Positions 37,901-47,900 of a DNA stretch of 64,000 nt are shown here, in pieces; positions within the stretch are counted from its first letter, which is position 1, and each line of letters begins with the position of its first letter. Under the pieces are notes generated by a model, which was not told where the DNA came from, made no database searches, and saw only the letters and a program-made list of their open reading frames with translations. This DNA is from Gorsachius magnificus. Taxonomy: Eukaryota > Chordata > Aves > Pelecaniformes > Ardeidae. Location: positions 153,409,395-153,473,394 of the forward strand of contig CM067082.1 in assembly GCA_034008185.1 (NCBI GenBank). The letters are read 5' to 3'. Both the position numbers and the translations under genes were made by a program.

Positions 37901-38534
37901 TCTGTGGCACCTGAGTTCAAAAAAGCAAAACCTCGAATGGCACATAGCCTGGATGGCTTTTTGCTCCCTTGCAGATGCCACAGCAGGTCAGCTGAGCAGG
38001 GGCCATGTATGGGACCTTCTTGTATCTAACAGAAGGGCTGTGGCTCTTGCAAATGATCCATCATCAGAGCCCAGAGTATCTGCCATGATTTGACTCACAG
38101 CACAAATATGTGTTGAAAAAAGAGAAAATTAAAATAGACATGTTATTTGTACGGTGCTTTCACAACTACCTTCCTTTTTTCTTGAGCGTTTCCCTTAGAT
38201 CCTTCACGCTTTCCAGCAAAAACCTGAGCCGATGGGGCCCGGTCTTTGGGAAGCCGAAGCAGTGGGTGCCCAGGTAGTGCCGCGGGTCGAAGCAGTAGAG
38301 GGGAATAACGAAATCTGCGTTGTCCTGAGCCCAGTGGAGCACCTGCAAACACAGAGGGGGCCATGACAGCTCTCGGGGGCAGGATGCAGCGCGCACCTCT
38401 CCCCAGCCTACCCAAGAGCGGGGTTATTTCTAAAGAAACGCCCGTGGGGGCCGCCGGCCGGGCCCTACCTGGTTATCGTGGGCGCGCAGGTCGCAGCGCA
38501 GCAGGCAGATGGCCGTCCTCGCCGCCCCCGACAT
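16851..38534 (-). CDS. CRY-DASH: Cryptochrome DASH (CRY-DASH), 14 exons, 522 residues
   Basis: Blue-light flavoprotein of the photolyase/cryptochrome superfamily. Characterised CRY-DASH proteins bind FAD and a folate antenna and repair cyclobutane pyrimidine dimers, mainly in single-stranded DNA. Fourteen exons (listed separately) sum to 1569 nt with all phases matching and every intron GT-AG. N-terminal signature RCDLRAHDN at residues 13-21; C-terminal FAD domain from about residue 235 to 470, with [15 protein letters not shown] (337-351), [13 protein letters not shown] (357-369) and LDWRMG (375-380). By spacing the E. coli photolyase Trp triad is W324, W377 and W400, the flavin-contacting Asn is N396, and the photolyase W384 position is Tyr402, as expected for DASH proteins. 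Exon 14 adds a basic tail ending in [11 protein letters not shown]. Length matches fish and frog orthologues (about 520). No disruption is seen. Confidence 0.96.
17987..18523 (+). mobile_element. Solo LTR of an avian endogenous retrovirus
   Basis: 537 bp starting TG and ending CA, flanked by a perfect 5-bp target-site duplication CTCAC (17982-17986 and 18524-18528). It begins near GGTTTTGGCTGGGATAGAG and ends GGTTAAACCACAACA; an ATTAAA polyadenylation-type signal lies at 18388-18393. There is no internal retroviral sequence, so it is a solo LTR. It is in CRY-DASH intron 13, antisense to the gene. A 5-bp duplication fits class III (ERVL-like) among other classes. Confidence 0.92.
19353..19529 (-). 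CDS. CRY-DASH: CRY-DASH exon 13
   Basis: 177 nt, exactly 59 codons in phase 0, encoding [20 protein letters not shown], then TPWALNS and [19 protein letters not shown]. The strong donor CCC|GTGAGT at 19352 ends it; reading on past the donor gives sequence unlike the family. Similar solo LTRs lie on both sides (17987-18523 and 19830-20369). Confidence 0.93.
19830..20369 (+). mobile_element. Solo LTR of the same family
   Basis: 540 bp, TG...CA ends, with a perfect 5-bp target-site duplication TGAGA (19825-19829 and 20370-20374). It is very similar over its whole length to the LTR at 17987-18523, but its different duplication shows a separate insertion. It is in CRY-DASH intron 12, antisense to the gene. 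Confidence 0.92.
21117..21236 (-). CDS. CRY-DASH: CRY-DASH exon 12
   Basis: 120 nt encoding [20 protein letters not shown], then [14 protein letters not shown]. It holds N396, W400 (the triad Trp nearest the flavin) and Tyr402. Acceptor CTTAAG, donor AAC|GTAAGT at 21116. Confidence 0.96.
24993..25150 (-). CDS. CRY-DASH: CRY-DASH exon 11
   Basis: 158 nt encoding the core of the flavin site: [19 protein letters not shown], then [17 protein letters not shown] and [14 protein letters not shown]. It contains triad residue W377. Acceptor CTGCAG, donor CTG|GTAAGA at 24992. Confidence 0.96.
26222..26281 (-). CDS. CRY-DASH: CRY-DASH exon 10
   Basis: 60 nt encoding [20 protein letters not shown]324 (in VPW) is the distal Trp of the electron-transfer triad by its 53-residue spacing to W377. 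Acceptor AATAG, donor AAAG|GTCAGT at 26221. Confidence 0.94.
27596..27675 (-). CDS. CRY-DASH: CRY-DASH exon 9
   Basis: 80 nt encoding [20 protein letters not shown] and RIFSLR. E293 and W296 align by pattern with the substrate-site Glu and Trp of photolyases (E-L-WR-F). Acceptor TTTTAG, donor AGAG|GTGTGT at 27595. Confidence 0.94.
29497..29586 (-). CDS. CRY-DASH: CRY-DASH exon 8
   Basis: 90 nt encoding [20 protein letters not shown] and ERMANQSTY. The LA-GC-SPR-I motif is standard for the family. Acceptor CCTTCAG, donor CTG|GTATGT at 29496. Confidence 0.95.
31305..31378 (-). CDS. CRY-DASH: CRY-DASH exon 7
   Basis: 74 nt encoding [20 protein letters not shown] and KFAPW. This is the YK-TRNG--G-DYSTK-APW stretch that lines the FAD pocket. 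Acceptor GCACAG, donor TG|GTAAGG at 31304. Confidence 0.95.
32044..32634 (+). mobile_element. Older, diverged solo LTR of a related family
   Basis: 591 bp beginning TGTACTGGTTTTGGCTGGGA and ending GGGTTAAACCACAACA. The candidate 5-bp duplication has one mismatch (ATGCT at 32039-32043, TTGCT at 32635-32639). The middle differs clearly from the other two LTRs, so this is an older copy or another subfamily. It is in CRY-DASH intron 6, antisense to the gene. Confidence 0.88.
33464..33552 (-). CDS. CRY-DASH: CRY-DASH exon 6
   Basis: 89 nt encoding [20 protein letters not shown] and RLQYYFWDT, where the helical FAD domain begins (F-GGE-A-L-RL pattern). Acceptor GTGGCAG, donor ACG|GTAACT at 33463. 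Confidence 0.95.
33907..34055 (-). CDS. CRY-DASH: CRY-DASH exon 5
   Basis: 149 nt encoding [20 protein letters not shown] and the interdomain linker through EDLGQK. Acceptor CTGCAG, donor AAGG|GTAAGA at 33906. The reading frame was followed across the whole exon. Confidence 0.93.
34935..35065 (-). CDS. CRY-DASH: CRY-DASH exon 4
   Basis: 131 nt encoding [16 protein letters not shown], then [19 protein letters not shown], the end of the alpha/beta domain (TLYH-DDLPF is a typical DASH stretch). Acceptor CCCTAG, donor CCAG|GTGGGC at 34934. Confidence 0.95.
36277..36370 (-). CDS. CRY-DASH: CRY-DASH exon 3
   Basis: 94 nt encoding [20 protein letters not shown] and ending SAVAFHEE. Acceptor TTTTTGCAG, donor GAG|GTAAGG at 36276. 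Confidence 0.95.
38170..38342 (-). CDS. CRY-DASH: CRY-DASH exon 2
   Basis: 173 nt encoding [19 protein letters not shown] and on through [17 protein letters not shown] to LKKKG. Acceptor TTTGCAG, donor AG|GTAGTT at 38169. Confidence 0.95.
38469..38534 (-). CDS. CRY-DASH: CRY-DASH exon 1
   Basis: 66 nt, 22 codons: ATG at 38534 in context GCCACCATGT, then [16 protein letters not shown], the first strand of the photolyase alpha/beta domain. Donor CAG|GTAGGG at 38468. Intron 1 is only 126 nt. Confidence 0.95.
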
Positions 38535-38679
38535 GGTGGCTCGACGGGGTCGGTCCCACCTCACCGGGCCCGGCTCTGTCCTCCCTCAGCCCGGCCCCCT
38601 CAGCCCGGCTCGGCTCTATCTTCCCTCAGCTCGGCGCCTCTCGCCCGCCCGCCCGCCCCGCTGCCCCCTTCCCCCCACC

Positions 38680-38785
38680 CGCCCCGCCGCCCCCTCAGCC
38701 CGCCCCGCTTCCCCCTCAGCCCGCCCCGCTTCCCCCTCAGCCCGCCCCGCTTCCCCCTCAGCCCGCCCCCCCTTCCCCCTCAGCC
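38680..38785. repeat. 21-bp GC-rich tandem repeat, 5 copies
   Basis: Unit CGCCCCGCTTCCCCCTCAGC plus a final C. Three copies are perfect (38701-38721, 38722-38742, 38743-38763), flanked by variant copies at 38680-38700 and 38764-38785. It lies about 150-250 bp upstream of the CRY-DASH ATG, and each copy carries one Sp1-type GC box. Confidence 0.93.
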
Positions 38786-41700
38786 CGCCCCGTCAGGGAG
38801 GAGCTGTCCCGCCTCCGGCTTCCTGCGGCCGCCCCCACCGTCTCCCTGCGGCCCCGGGGGGCGGGCAGGTCCCGTCCACCGTCCTCCGTCCCCCGTCCCG
38901 CGTCCCCCGTCCCGCGTCCCGGGAGGGCGGGCGGGATTGGGAGGAGCCCTCAGCGGCGTCGGTGGGGTCTGTGGGGGCGCAGAGGAGGCGGCGGGGCGGG
39001 AGGCTCCCTTCCCTTGTTCTGAGGCACCCGCGCCGTTCCGTGGCCGCCTGTCACCAGAGCCCACTTACTGCTGAATTTGTGGGGGGTTTTTTTGTTTTTG
39101 TTTTTTTTTTTAACCTCCACAATCTCTTTATCTTCCACATAACAGCAGCTGGGAGCCACCTCACACAGAAGCGCAGCCCCATTTGTGCCGCCGTGCTGGG
39201 GTACAGCCATGGTGAAGCCCCCACAAGGAGCACAGCTCACCCGGCTCTGACCATTAGTATTGATTACTATTTATCCTCTAAGTGTGGAGGCTGTGGTACA
39301 GCTGCACCCTCGCCTGCTAGCGTGCAAGCCAGCTTTGCGGATAGCCTGCTCACCTGTGGACTAACAAAAGGTGAGCTGTAGATTAGCAATAATTAATGTC
39401 TTTTGACTTCCAGCACGGACAGCGGCAGCCACAGTGAAAAGGCTTGCCTCATCCTACAGTTTCCGTAAGTCGACGTTGGATGCCAGTGATCACTCATCCC
39501 TTACTCTCTGAATTGTCCCTCAGGATCCTCTTTCTTCATTTAACAACTCTCATAATAAGACGAAATGCAAAAAAACCCTCAAAACCCTGCTTGGCTCCCT
39601 GGCAGAGGTCTCCAGCTGCATGCTCCCCGTGTTTAACTCCACAGGTTCTCCTGGGGTGGGAGAGGATGGGGAAGGGGTTAATGTGTTGCAGCAAAGAGTT
39701 CATAATGATTGGGGATCCAGGTTTACAGAAATGAACTGCTGCAGCTCATGTAGGTACCTGAATTGCTGAAGTGGAGCTTTTGGTGGAGCCACACAGACTC
39801 TTAGATGCTCACCAGAGGTTGTGGTACCCAAACCTCAGTGGGTCCTGAGGAGTCCTGGCTTTATTTCCTCCAGGCTTGCAGGTCCTCTGCATGCAATCTG
39901 CATTGACTGGCTGTGGGCAGCAGTGCCAATTCCCTGTGTGACCCACATATGACACACCATCTCCTGATTCCCTTTCTGTGCAACAAGGGCTCCTTTTCCT
40001 GGCTCAGCAGACTGAGCTGCAAGAACCAGTGACTCATCTCAGAGGGCTCATGTTTGGTGAAAGAAAAGTAGAGCCAAAACTTTGGCTAGCACTCAAGGAA
40101 AACACCGTTGTCAGCTTGCAATGCATATGCTATAGAAGCAAACACCTCTCTTTATCTTATTAGAAATGGAGGGATTTTACGAATCCAGTTTATAAACTGT
40201 CCCTGTTTGCCTTTGCCTTCATTTGGACAAGGACAAACAGTGCAGTTGGCTTCACTTTTGTTTGCAGTCAGGTTTCCCCTACAATGTCTTGGTTGACATT
40301 AAGCTGGGCCAAGTCTGGCAATAATGACATCCTCTTGTAGCTTACTCATAGCTGCTAGACAGCCAACCACTTGCACTGCAACTTAAAGAGGTCTTATTTA
40401 ATGGGTGTGCAAGAGAGAGGTGCCCTACTGCCTGTAAAGAGTTTGTTTCCCATTGGCAAGGAAGGCTGGTTTCCACTAAACAGAAACCTCTGCAACATAA
40501 ATAGAGAAAAGGTTTGAAACTCTCAATATGCCAACGAGGAAACAAAAGTGGGTTTAAAAGCAAGTGAATCTCTGCCAGTTTTCTATTTGCATAGATGTAA
40601 AGGATGCAAAGCGTCCAACATTGCGGTGGTGGCAAGGGCACCATGACAGACTCTGCACCGACATAGCTGTTAAATGTCACAGGCTAGGCAGCAAGAGCGG
40701 GCAGCAAAACCAGAGGTCCATAAAGGACACAGGGTTTGCTCAGGCCCAGAACCCAGACCTCCTTATACCCAACACCGTACCCTTTCTGTCACATGCTTGG
40801 GGGTCACTTTTATTTCTTTTGCACTCTTGCAGGAGAGTACAAACCCTGTTGCGCACTCAAGCTAGTGCTTTCTATAATAGTACTGACTGATTGCATCCAT
40901 TCTGTAGTCTACCCTGATAACAAAGAATGATAGTTTTTACTTACACAGTTGTTTCTCCTTAGATTCTGCATGTATGTCTGCTCGGTCCCTGCTTCTGTGA
41001 AACCTTGTGAAATCATCCTCTGAAAATACGTGTTACGGGGGTGTTTAGGAAAAGCAGTGGTGAGGAGTACTTTGTTCCAAAATTAGAAAACGGGAGACCT
41101 GGCATTGTGAACTGCGGGCTCTCCAATCTCCTTGCCTGGATTTTCCATCCACATGAACACAGTCAAGAAGAACAAAAGCTTTGTTTTTTTTCCACTGACA
41201 CCTGTCTTTTTACTCCAAGACGGTGTTCCAGCTTTCCATTCTCCCTTTGGGAAGCACAGAAGTTTTGCCAACAGGCGCTGCAATACCAGCAATCTCCGTG
41301 CCAGTATGGAGGGGAACAAGCTTTCCACCGTCATTTTTGTTAAGCATCCTCCAAGAAATGGCTTCCTTCCTGGAGCCCTGAAGTTGTTAGTTAATTCATT
41401 GGACTTGGGGGGGGAGGTGGGGAGAGGTCTGTGAACTTGGATGAAGTTATACAGGGGAGCTGAGATAAAAGAATTGGATAGCCACAGACTATCCAGGCCT
41501 AGGGGAAACCTAGGGACCAGGCTAGAGAGTATCTTGCAATTGCTTCTTGCAACGTGAACAGTGGCATGCAATCCCTCTGTTTCTCAGAGACAACCTCATG
41601 GGATACCAGGTCTTGGACAGATGCCAGCTCCCAAGTCAATAAACACTTAGTGGTACTCTTCCCCTTGCTGCTTAGGGTGTCCTTTTTCACTCATGAAAGC

Positions 41701-41845
41701 CATTTATCGTCTCTTGTTTGCTCCTGGAGTTGAGTGTTAGAGTCAGAAATGTCTGTTGTACCCATCTGGGATGACAGAGCCATAGAATTGCACCTCATCG
41801 CTCCTGCAGTAAGCTCTCCTTTTATGGCTTTTTTGGGCCAATTTT

Positions 41846-41906
41846 CTCCTCTCCTCCTCTCCCTCCTCTCCTTCTCTCCTCTCCTCTCCTCTCCTCTCCT
41901 CTCCCC
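41846..41906. repeat. (CTCCT)n pentanucleotide microsatellite
   Basis: About 60 bp of CTCCT repeats, pure over its right half. Length may vary between individuals. Confidence 0.9.
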
Positions 41907-44900
41907 CTACCTTTCTGCAGCTAGCTCGCTGTGATGGAAGTTCAACAACATACAAACACAACATTTTTGTTTTCCTAGACAGAAACAGTCTGCGATGAAG
42001 CACTGAGGCAAGAGAAGTCTTCCTCCTGTTGAACAAGAACAGTGTTTAAGACAGCAGATACAGCAGCAGCAGGTCCACCCATGCACTGAGCAGCACTGCA
42101 AACAAGAAGGTAGGAGGTGACTATCACACATTGGCTGTGTGCTCTTTTGAGAAGTTTTGATTATTTTAAAGGCTCACACTTGATGATCTTTCCCCAGGAC
42201 ACGAAAGCTTTCATCCAGTGGACAGTTTGCCTCCAGCATTGCTGTGTCATTGCATCACTGTTTTCAGTCTTTGACATGTCACCGTTGATGTCCATGTTCA
42301 TAAGCATCTGTGCCCAGCTTCACTAATGATGCATGCCACCATCTTCATTCAGAGAGGGTTTCACAAGTTTAAAGTAAGAAAGTGTCCTGAACAACTCTCT
42401 CTCTCTCATTTGTTGCTTCTTTTAAGTCTCTGTGAGAATGATGCCTTTGCATGTAGCTTGTCATGCATGAAAAGTTTGACATCATTATTTGATGTGTTAC
42501 TGAGTCTCCCTCTGAGCCCTTTACAGAATCATGAATTGTGTCATCATTAGCTGTTTTCATAAAAGCATAAAACCTCCATGATCAACAAACAGCATAGCAC
42601 TGCTCAGAGACAGACTGTAGTGGTTCTGTTACCAGTCCTGCTATGTCCAAGCATCTGCTCTAACATCTCTGACTATGACAAGTACATTCTCATTTTCTTG
42701 GATTTGAGTAGCATGCTAAATCCTGTCCACCAGCATGAAACACCTCTTTCTTTTCACACATATCTGATACTCTACCTAGAACTACCTGTCAGCTTTTTGA
42801 ACCATTGGTAATAGCGGCAACCTGCCTTTAATGCTGAGACCTCCCATTGCAGAGACAATGCTTTGATGTTTTCACTGCAAAAGACCTGGCACTCTCTTCT
42901 GTGGTGGAAGCAGAAGGACACAGCCCTGTTCAGAGTTCAGTTCACTGCCTGCATAAATGAAGCCACTCTTCTTACTGGTCAGAGACTTTTCCCTAGTGTC
43001 ATTTGTCATGCCTTCTGGTCTGGAGGGGTCTTGCCATCAGGTACTGTGCTGGGACCATCTGGTCTTGGTTCTGCTATGATCATTCTTGTAGGAAAACATC
43101 CAGCCTGGTTGCTCTTTGTAGTTCAGCTTGTGACCACTATTCATTAAATCTGTCATTTCCTCTTCTGCCTTTCAGCGGTATTTCCTCCATCAGGAACCTA
43201 ATGACCCTCTGCAAGCTCTCATCCACTTACAATTACTGGACCTGTCTGAGGTTTGCCAAGTGGCTTAAATACTGTTTAGCATCTACTGTCAGCTACTGCT
43301 TATGGCTGTCATACAGGTTTGCAACACACTCTCACCTGACTTATATTATGCCCTCAAAATACTAGAAAAAATATCTACCCAGGTAAAGGATCAGACATGC
43401 ATAACTGCAACTAAAGTAGCTTAGTATCAGCTAAGTGTACTCACAACCTTGGCTGATGTAATTCAACAAGGCTTCAGCAGAGCTAACCAAGGATTTGCTT
43501 CAGCCCTCAGCTGACTGAAAATGTCAGCTTGAAAGGCTTTTAAAGCAAAAAAAGAAGTTGTGGTTTTGTGGTCACAACTAGACCTGGGAACATCATGTCT
43601 GTTGTGTTCTGATCCATGCTTCTCCCTGTGTTCTTGGAACGGATCATTTCAACCCTCTATCTACAGCAGAATTTATTCTGCTGTAAAATGGATGTAACAT
43701 CACTTCCCTATGGCACAGGGCACCTTGAGTGTTGGCTGTCTTCATAGTAAAGACCCATCTCTAACGATACTAATAAAAGCACAGAATATTCTAGACAATA
43801 ACATTTATAGAAGGATACAGTCATGTCATCTTAGATGCTTAAAACCAGAGATCCAAATGTTAAAATCCACTGGGTTAAATCAATAGTTGCTAGGCCATTT
43901 CTGACATGCAGGCTGTGATGCAAGGACAAGAACTGCAGCCTAGGTGAGTCTCGAGTCTGCCCAGCTCAACAACATGTCCACAGCAGATACGAGCACCATC
44001 TGGGACAGAGGAAGATGTTAGAGATCTGTCATGGATGCTGAGGAGCAGCTGTCCTATACAGCATTTTCTTCTTCACATCCCCACTGGATAGAGGTTAGTT
44101 CACGTAGAGTTTTGTTTTAAGGAAGCAGTAGTTTAGTACTCAGTATTTCTCCAAATCATATAAACACTTTTTCTGGGTAATCATTCTCAGAAGGAAATGA
44201 CTTTATAAGGGCCCCTGTATAGGTTCTACATCTAATAGAATTTTCTCTTGGAGACAAACCCCAAGGTCATCATGGTCCTGCAGCCAGTACGGTTCTTTGC
44301 TGGAGATGGGAGGAACCAACACTGACCAAGGATGTGAAGCGTTGGCCTGGGGTTCAGGATAGAGAGCTTGGCCCTGATCCTGTAGCCAACACTGGCATCG
44401 TGGTTTGGCCATGTGTTGCCAGGGAGAATGGCAAATGAATGGAAACCAAAAAAGAGTTGAGAAAAAAGCCTTCACTTTCTCCACTCCTACCCAAATCGTA
44501 TTTACTGTGGTCCCTACCAAATTATACCTAAAATAGCTTTTCTCTGTTGCTATTTAGCCATTTAGGTCAGATCTACCAGCTGCATTAACTTGCCCCTATT
44601 GTACTATTGCAGTTGGAGTGTTGCCATCCTCCCCCCACGGGTTTTCTACAGATCTATATTTCAAAGTTATGACCCTTGCAAAGCTCTGCTGTCTGAGTTC
44701 AGACAAGCTAAAAAAAATTAGTCATGTTTCCTCTAGTCCTGCTGCTTTACTAGGCTTCCTATTTGCAATCAAATTATTTTTAATTTTGACCATGTTCCTA
44801 TTGTTTGCCAGCAAGATAATAATCTTATCTCGCTGCCGGGATATTTCTCTCCTTTCTCATGTAGTTTCAGATGGATTAAATAAATACCCCCTACACAAAG

Positions 44901-47900
44901 TACACCAAGCTGGGCAAAAGGGCATTTCACCATTGCTGGCTGATCTGAAATTTAGGAAATGTCTCCTTTTTGGAAAAAAATAAGATTGGAAGGACTCAGA
45001 CATGCCATAATGGCAGCCGTGCTAATTGTACACTCTCAGTTAATTTTTACCCATCTCAGAGCAGCTTTATGGAAACATGTGGGTGATGTTAGAAATTAGT
45101 GAGTGACACTGGCTTGGCCTACCAGTGCCAAACAAGGGCCACAGATGACAGGTATCTGAATTTTTGGTAAGGGAGAAGCCAAAAAATGTCTGAGTGGTCC
45201 TGTGGGACCCTTTTGCTCCTTCTTCCAAGGTGAAACCATATTAGCTCCATGCAGGGAAGAGGGTATCCCCCACTGTGCCATCCGTCCAATAAGAAGGCTT
45301 TTTTGTTTTTCTCATGGATGCTCTTTTCCCCCTCTATGTGTCTGGAGATCATATCAAAGGGACTTAAATGGGGGCATGTCAGTTCACTGCATTTTGAGGT
45401 CTGATTTTGAGTCCTTTTCAAGGCAAAGATAAATGCCCAGCAAAGCTGAGCAACCTGGCTGCCAGCTCAGAGCAAAATGAATGGGAGGATCGGGCACCTC
45501 TTATGAGTTTTCCAGTTTCTCCAGTATCCCCTCCATGGAGGAACTGGCTTGTTAACACGCAAATGACAGTTGCGCAATGGAAAGTTGTATGGGCAAGCTT
45601 GAAACCAAACCGCTCTGTTTTGTGTTTTGTAACCTTCACCCATATACACTTTCCTACTGCTGGATGCTGAGTGGTTTACCTCCAGCTTCCTAATTATCGA
45701 AGCGACACTGCTCTATTTTACTGCAGATGAGGAAATGAGGACATATGGCTTTTGTGATAAGAGATTTATGTGAGCTGTCTGTGCAACAGTGCTGCAACTT
45801 TCTATACAAGTCCATTTATAAAACAAAACATGTGTAAACAGTCAGGTTTTGATTGTTTCGGTGATTTCTTCCCCCTCATGACAGATGTAAGGGAAAAACT
45901 GTGGGTTTCCACTTGATGTGTGCAGATAAGTTTATGGCCAATGGGAGAGATCCCAGTTGTGGTAAATCAGTCTCTACTTCCTTTGATTTCTGTCACCTAA
46001 AATCCAGCTCCACGTGGGTGGATGGGAAGAAATCCAAAGAAACTTGGGCTCAGTGGCCCATGATTCCTTTTCAGCTGTAGGAGTACAAATAAACCTGAAA
46101 GGTTCCCTGGTAGGAACTTCTTTGTCAAGAAAACAGTAAGGAGTGCAGAATACCGATTGAAATGGCAGCTGTAATCCAGTGATTGTAACGGGTGGCTTTG
46201 ACTACACCCCTGTAGATCGGTTACCTTTCCAATCAGGAGAGGGATTAGAGAAATAGGGTCATTTCTCAAGGAGCAAAACCTTATTGATGTCAGTGGCGAC
46301 AAAGAACAGGGCAGGCTGGATACACACACCTAAACCCACGTCTGGACAATGCTCTTTCAGTCCTTCTCTTATGCCTTAGATTCTACCTAAAAGGAGCCGT
46401 TGCAGGGTGGAGATTCTTGATTCTTTTCAGGAAAAACATCAAGATTTTCTCTGAACTTTCTGGGAAGGTGGGATGGAAATGCAGGACATCCCCTGCGAAT
46501 TTTGGCTTGTTTGCAGTTTCAGCTGTGAACGCCACAAGGACAGTATTTCCTCTGCTATTTTCCACAATATTCAGGCACCAGATGAGCCCATAAATATTCT
46601 GGCATACTTCTGACCTTACCTGAGAAAGTCTAAACTGGGTCTGTTTGCAGACAGGTAGTATAACTCTCCAGAGCTTTTCAGCTCCACACCTTTCACCAGT
46701 GCGATACATAGTCACCTTGGAAATACTGTTTGGAGGACACAAGTTCCACGCTCCATGTGTACGTGAAAAATCATCACAGAGAAATGCTCTCCAATGATGT
46801 TTGCTTAACAACCCACCCAGAAATCAGATCCTCTTCACTTTCACTTTGTCCTTTTTAGAGATGGCTTTCCCTCTGTTTGGGCAGAGAAGGTGAGTCACGG
46901 AACAAAGACATCGTAGAAAGTTACATTCAGCCATGGAAGTGCATGCAGAGACTACCAGGAAAAAAAAATTCATTCACACAAGTCAATCTCACACCTAGCT
47001 CATTTGAAATAAGAGTTAAAATCTGTGGCTTTTGGTTGATTGACACTGCTGGCTTCTGCATGCTGCTACCTTCCTCCACGTGTCACACTTAGCCTTCAGC
47101 GTTTGTTTCTTAAGATCTGAAAAATGTCTCCTTTCAGCTGTGTATGGCTGGCTGGCTGGACACAAACGCTGCCACAGAGAGGGCTGGGGGGCACCCCTTT
47201 GCTCTGACCCCTTCACAGAACAACTTCCTACCCCCGCCAAGATGGGGTGTTGCAGTATTCCCAAGCAGTCGATGGGCGACAGTGCACGGAGAGTGCTCCT
47301 CTGCTGTTAGGTCTTCGTGCCCTGAACCCTCTCCTCTAGAATGAGGCCTGTGCATTTTATCTTCAAGTGCAGGACTCACCCTTTCCTTTTAAAATACAGT
47401 TGCTGCTGCTGCTGCCACCTGCCTTTTACACTGGAATGGATGCTAGAAATATCCTGTACATGGAGCCTGGGAAGGAGCCCAGAATTTCCTCCCCAGCCTG
47501 AGGGGGTATAAACCCAAGCTCTAACCCATGAAGTTAATCTGTTGTGTGGGCAAGGAGGCATTACCAGCTGTTTGTGAGAAGGAGTTTTCTGCCACGGCAG
47601 AGGAAAGTTTTCAAAACCTATCGAGCTGGAGAGATCACTTGTTTGCTTCTGCCCGGTTGTGAGGGCTTTCGTACAGCAGATCTCGGCGTCTGCCCTGCAG
47701 AGCGTATGGTCATATCAGCCAGGGAACATTTCACGTAACAGGAGAGGAAGAGAAAGGTAGCTGGGAAGCATGTGGCCCCTCAGCAACAGGGATCTGAACC
47801 TGCCTCTCACCCTTCTCAACCCCTCCACACAGTGGTTATTGCAAAATGGAAGCAGGGGTAAAGATGAAGTGCCATCCCCAAATGTCTGTCCCCAACAAAA

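Larger units (their letters stand above)
21237..38169 (-). other. CRY-DASH introns 2-11
   Basis: Introns of 1799, 1211, 879, 354, 2085, 1718, 1821, 1314, 1071 and 3756 nt between exons 2 and 12. Apart from the solo LTR at 32044 and a short (AC)n near 36983-36998, I see no transposon ends, RNA genes or foreign coding sequence. Confidence 0.6.
38370..39030. promoter_or_regulatory. CpG island and promoter of CRY-DASH
   Basis: GC- and CpG-rich block covering CRY-DASH exon 1 and about 500 bp upstream of the ATG at 38534. No TATA box is seen. Many GGGGCG-type Sp1 boxes lie on the minus strand, partly supplied by the tandem repeat at 38680-38785. No clear canonical E-box (CACGTG) or D-box was found near the start. 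Confidence 0.75.

Noticed and set aside
39120..39145. D-box-like light-response element near CRY-DASH
   Set aside because: The best match on the minus strand (TTATGTGG) has mismatches and lies about 600 bp upstream; too weak to call.
47399..47417. (CTG)n as an expandable coding repeat
   Set aside because: Only a few units, in intergenic sequence with no gene support.
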